Below, piece after piece: positions 62,694 to 64,000 of a stretch of DNA of 64,000 nucleotides (the first letter of the stretch is position 1; every line of letters begins with the position of its first letter). This stretch comes from Cinclus cinclus (taxonomy: Eukaryota; Chordata; Aves; Passeriformes; Cinclidae), in assembly GCF_963662255.1 (NCBI RefSeq), contig NW_026912160.1, forward strand, positions 124,001 to 188,000, written 5' to 3'. A program made the translations under genes and the position numbers. A model generated the notes under the pieces. The model saw only the letters and a list, made by a program, of their open reading frames with translations. It did no database searches and had not been told where the DNA came from.

Positions 62694-64000
62694 TTGATGT
62701 CAATGAATCATTTGATTCTTGGCCTCCATGGTGACATAATAGATCCTTGCTTCTATTGGTCCCCGTGCTGTAACAATCCATCCCTGGCCATTTTAGGCCC
62801 CCTGGTGTCACAAGGGATCATTAGATTGTTAGCCTGCATTGGGTCACAATGGTTCCTTGCTTCTCTTAGGCCCTGTGGTGTCACAATGCATCCCATGCCC
62901 TTTTAGGCCACTTGGTGTTGCAATGAATCATTTGAGTCTTGGTCTCTATTGTGTCATAATATTTCCATGTTTTTATTGTGCCCCATGCTTTCACAATTCA
63001 TCCCTGGCCCTATTGCAAACCCTGGTGTCACAATGGATCATTAGATTGTTAACCTGCATTGGGTCACAATGGTTCCTTGCTTCTCTTAACCTCTGTGGTG
63101 TCACAATGCATTCCAAGCCCTTTTAGGCCACTTGGTCTTACAATGAACCATTTGATTCTTGGCCTTCATGGTGTCATAATGGTTCCTTGCTTCTATAGGT
63201 CCCCATGCTGTCACAGTTCATCCGTGGTCCTTTTGCACCCCCTGGTGTCAAAAGGGATTCTAAGATTGTTAGCCTGCCTTGGGTCACAATGGTTCCTTGC
63301 TTCTCTTAACCCCTGTGGTGTCACAATGCATCCCATGCCCTTTTAGGCCACTTGATGTCACAATGAATCATTTGATTTTTGGCCTCCATGGTGGCATAAT
63401 TGTACCAGGTTTTAATTGGGCCCCATGCTTTCACAATTCATCCCTGGCCCTTTTAGGCCCATTGGTGTCACAAGGGACCATTAGATTGTTAGCCTCCATT
63501 GGGTAACAATGGTTCCTTGCTTCTCTTAACCTCTGTGGTGTCACAATGCATTCCAAGCCCTTTTAGGCCACTTGATGTCACAATGAATCATTTAATTCTT
63601 GGCCTCCATGGTGTCATAATGGTTCCTTGTTTCTATTGGGCCCCATGCTGTCACAATTCATCCCTGGCCCTTTTACGCCCCCTGGTGTCAAATGGGATCC
63701 TGGGATTATTAGCCTACATTGGGTCACAATGGATCCTTGCTTCTCTTAACCCCTGTGGTGTCACAATGCATCCCATGCCCTTTTTGGCCACTTGGTGTTA
63801 TAATGAATCATTTGAGTCTTGGTCTCTATTGTGTCATAATATTTCCATGTTTTTATTGTGCCCCATGCTTTCACAATTCATCCCTGGCCCTATTGCAACC
63901 CCTGGTGTCACAATGGATCATTAGATTGTTAGCCTGCATTGGGTCACAATGGTTCCTTGCTTCTCTTAACCTCTGTGGTGTCACAATGCATTCCAAGCCC
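62694..64000 (+). repeat. Nine-monomer cassette gamma, copy 3 (cut by window end)
   Basis: Matches copies 1 and 2 from its deletion-type first monomer through the 'ctttttggcc' monomer at about 63781. The rest lies outside the window. Confidence 0.8.

Larger units (their letters stand above)
22463..64000 (+). repeat. Satellite array, 220-bp monomer built of six 37-bp units
   Basis: About 189 head-to-tail monomers run to the window end and surely beyond. Dividing one monomer (24225-24444 region) at 'ggcc' or equivalent gives pieces of 35, 38, 37, 36, 37 and 37 bp, exactly 220. Each piece reads roughly 'ggcccc-tGGTGTCACAATGgATCC-tg-c-tttta'. Monomer families differ in fixed ways: a 'gtaccaggttttaattg' type, a 'gacataatagatcc' type with 'ccgtgctgtaacaatcc', and a 'tatttccatgtttttattgtg' type. 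Family order is kept over kilobases. Open frames of 61-141 codons in every monomer are by-products of the repeat. CpG is scarce. Confidence 0.97.

Noticed and set aside
22402..63924. Hundreds of open frames of 61-141 codons with an ATG start in nearly every satellite monomer, such as the 95-codon series
   Set aside because: They are by-products of the 220-bp repeat: 220 is not a multiple of 3, so each frame is closed by the shifted next monomer. The sequence shows no domain and no sign of selection for protein.
22463..64000. CRISPR-like regular repeats
   Set aside because: There are no unique spacers between short repeats. The units are head-to-tail and the genome is vertebrate.
1..64000. 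tRNA, rRNA or small RNA genes
   Set aside because: No cloverleaf-type sequence with internal promoter boxes and no rRNA stretch was recognised on either strand. This was judged by reading only.

Overview
The window looks like a bird genome, most likely a songbird. Four things point that way: an OR14-type (gamma-c) olfactory receptor relic, PIM1-like kinase exons of the kind multiplied in passerines, a CR1 LINE 3' end, and avian-style endogenous retroviruses. No intact protein-coding gene was found. Everything gene-like is broken, and about 65% of the window is one satellite array. The layout fits a gene-poor heterochromatin edge (pericentromeric, subtelomeric or sex-chromosome), but the chromosome cannot be told from sequence alone.

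Layout. (1) 1-2667 and 11140-13601 are two nearly identical arms in opposite orientation, a large inverted repeat around an 8.5 kb centre. The arms hold no recognisable gene. They carry a cluster of palindromic X-box-like motifs and a short tandem array of about 153-bp units. (2) The centre holds an olfactory receptor pseudogene (4147-5100, minus) and a gammaretrovirus-like provirus relic on the plus strand (about 6560-11139). The provirus has a 5' LTR, a tRNA-Phe-type primer site, gag, protease, partial RT and RNase H, integrase and the start of env. Its 3' end is missing, cut where the right arm begins. (3) 13584-17862 is a second retroviral relic in the opposite orientation. It has dUTPase/protease and env transmembrane fragments between two roughly 650-700 bp direct repeats that are probably its LTRs. 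A CR1 3' end lies next to it. (4) 17970-20400 is non-coding sequence with small simple repeats. (5) 20439-22386 holds two PIM-like kinase fragments on the minus strand. One has three consecutive exons with good splice sites but two frameshifts and a dead catalytic loop.

(6) 22463-64000 (continuing past the window) is a satellite of about 189 monomers of 220 bp. Each monomer is itself six diverged copies of a 37-bp unit. Monomer variants recur in ordered cassettes: a 9-monomer cassette of 1978 bp, a 21-monomer higher-order repeat of about 4.6 kb, and blocks repeated 9230 bp apart. A monomer with a 2-bp deletion marks many cassette boundaries. The outermost 2 kb next to the kinase relic is the most diverged part. 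The array replaces the upstream half of the kinase gene.

The most unusual features are the three-level satellite, the inverted repeat with X-box clusters in both arms, and the two abrupt junctions (provirus/arm and kinase/satellite) that record rearrangements. Base-level identities were judged by eye. No alignment or database search was run.
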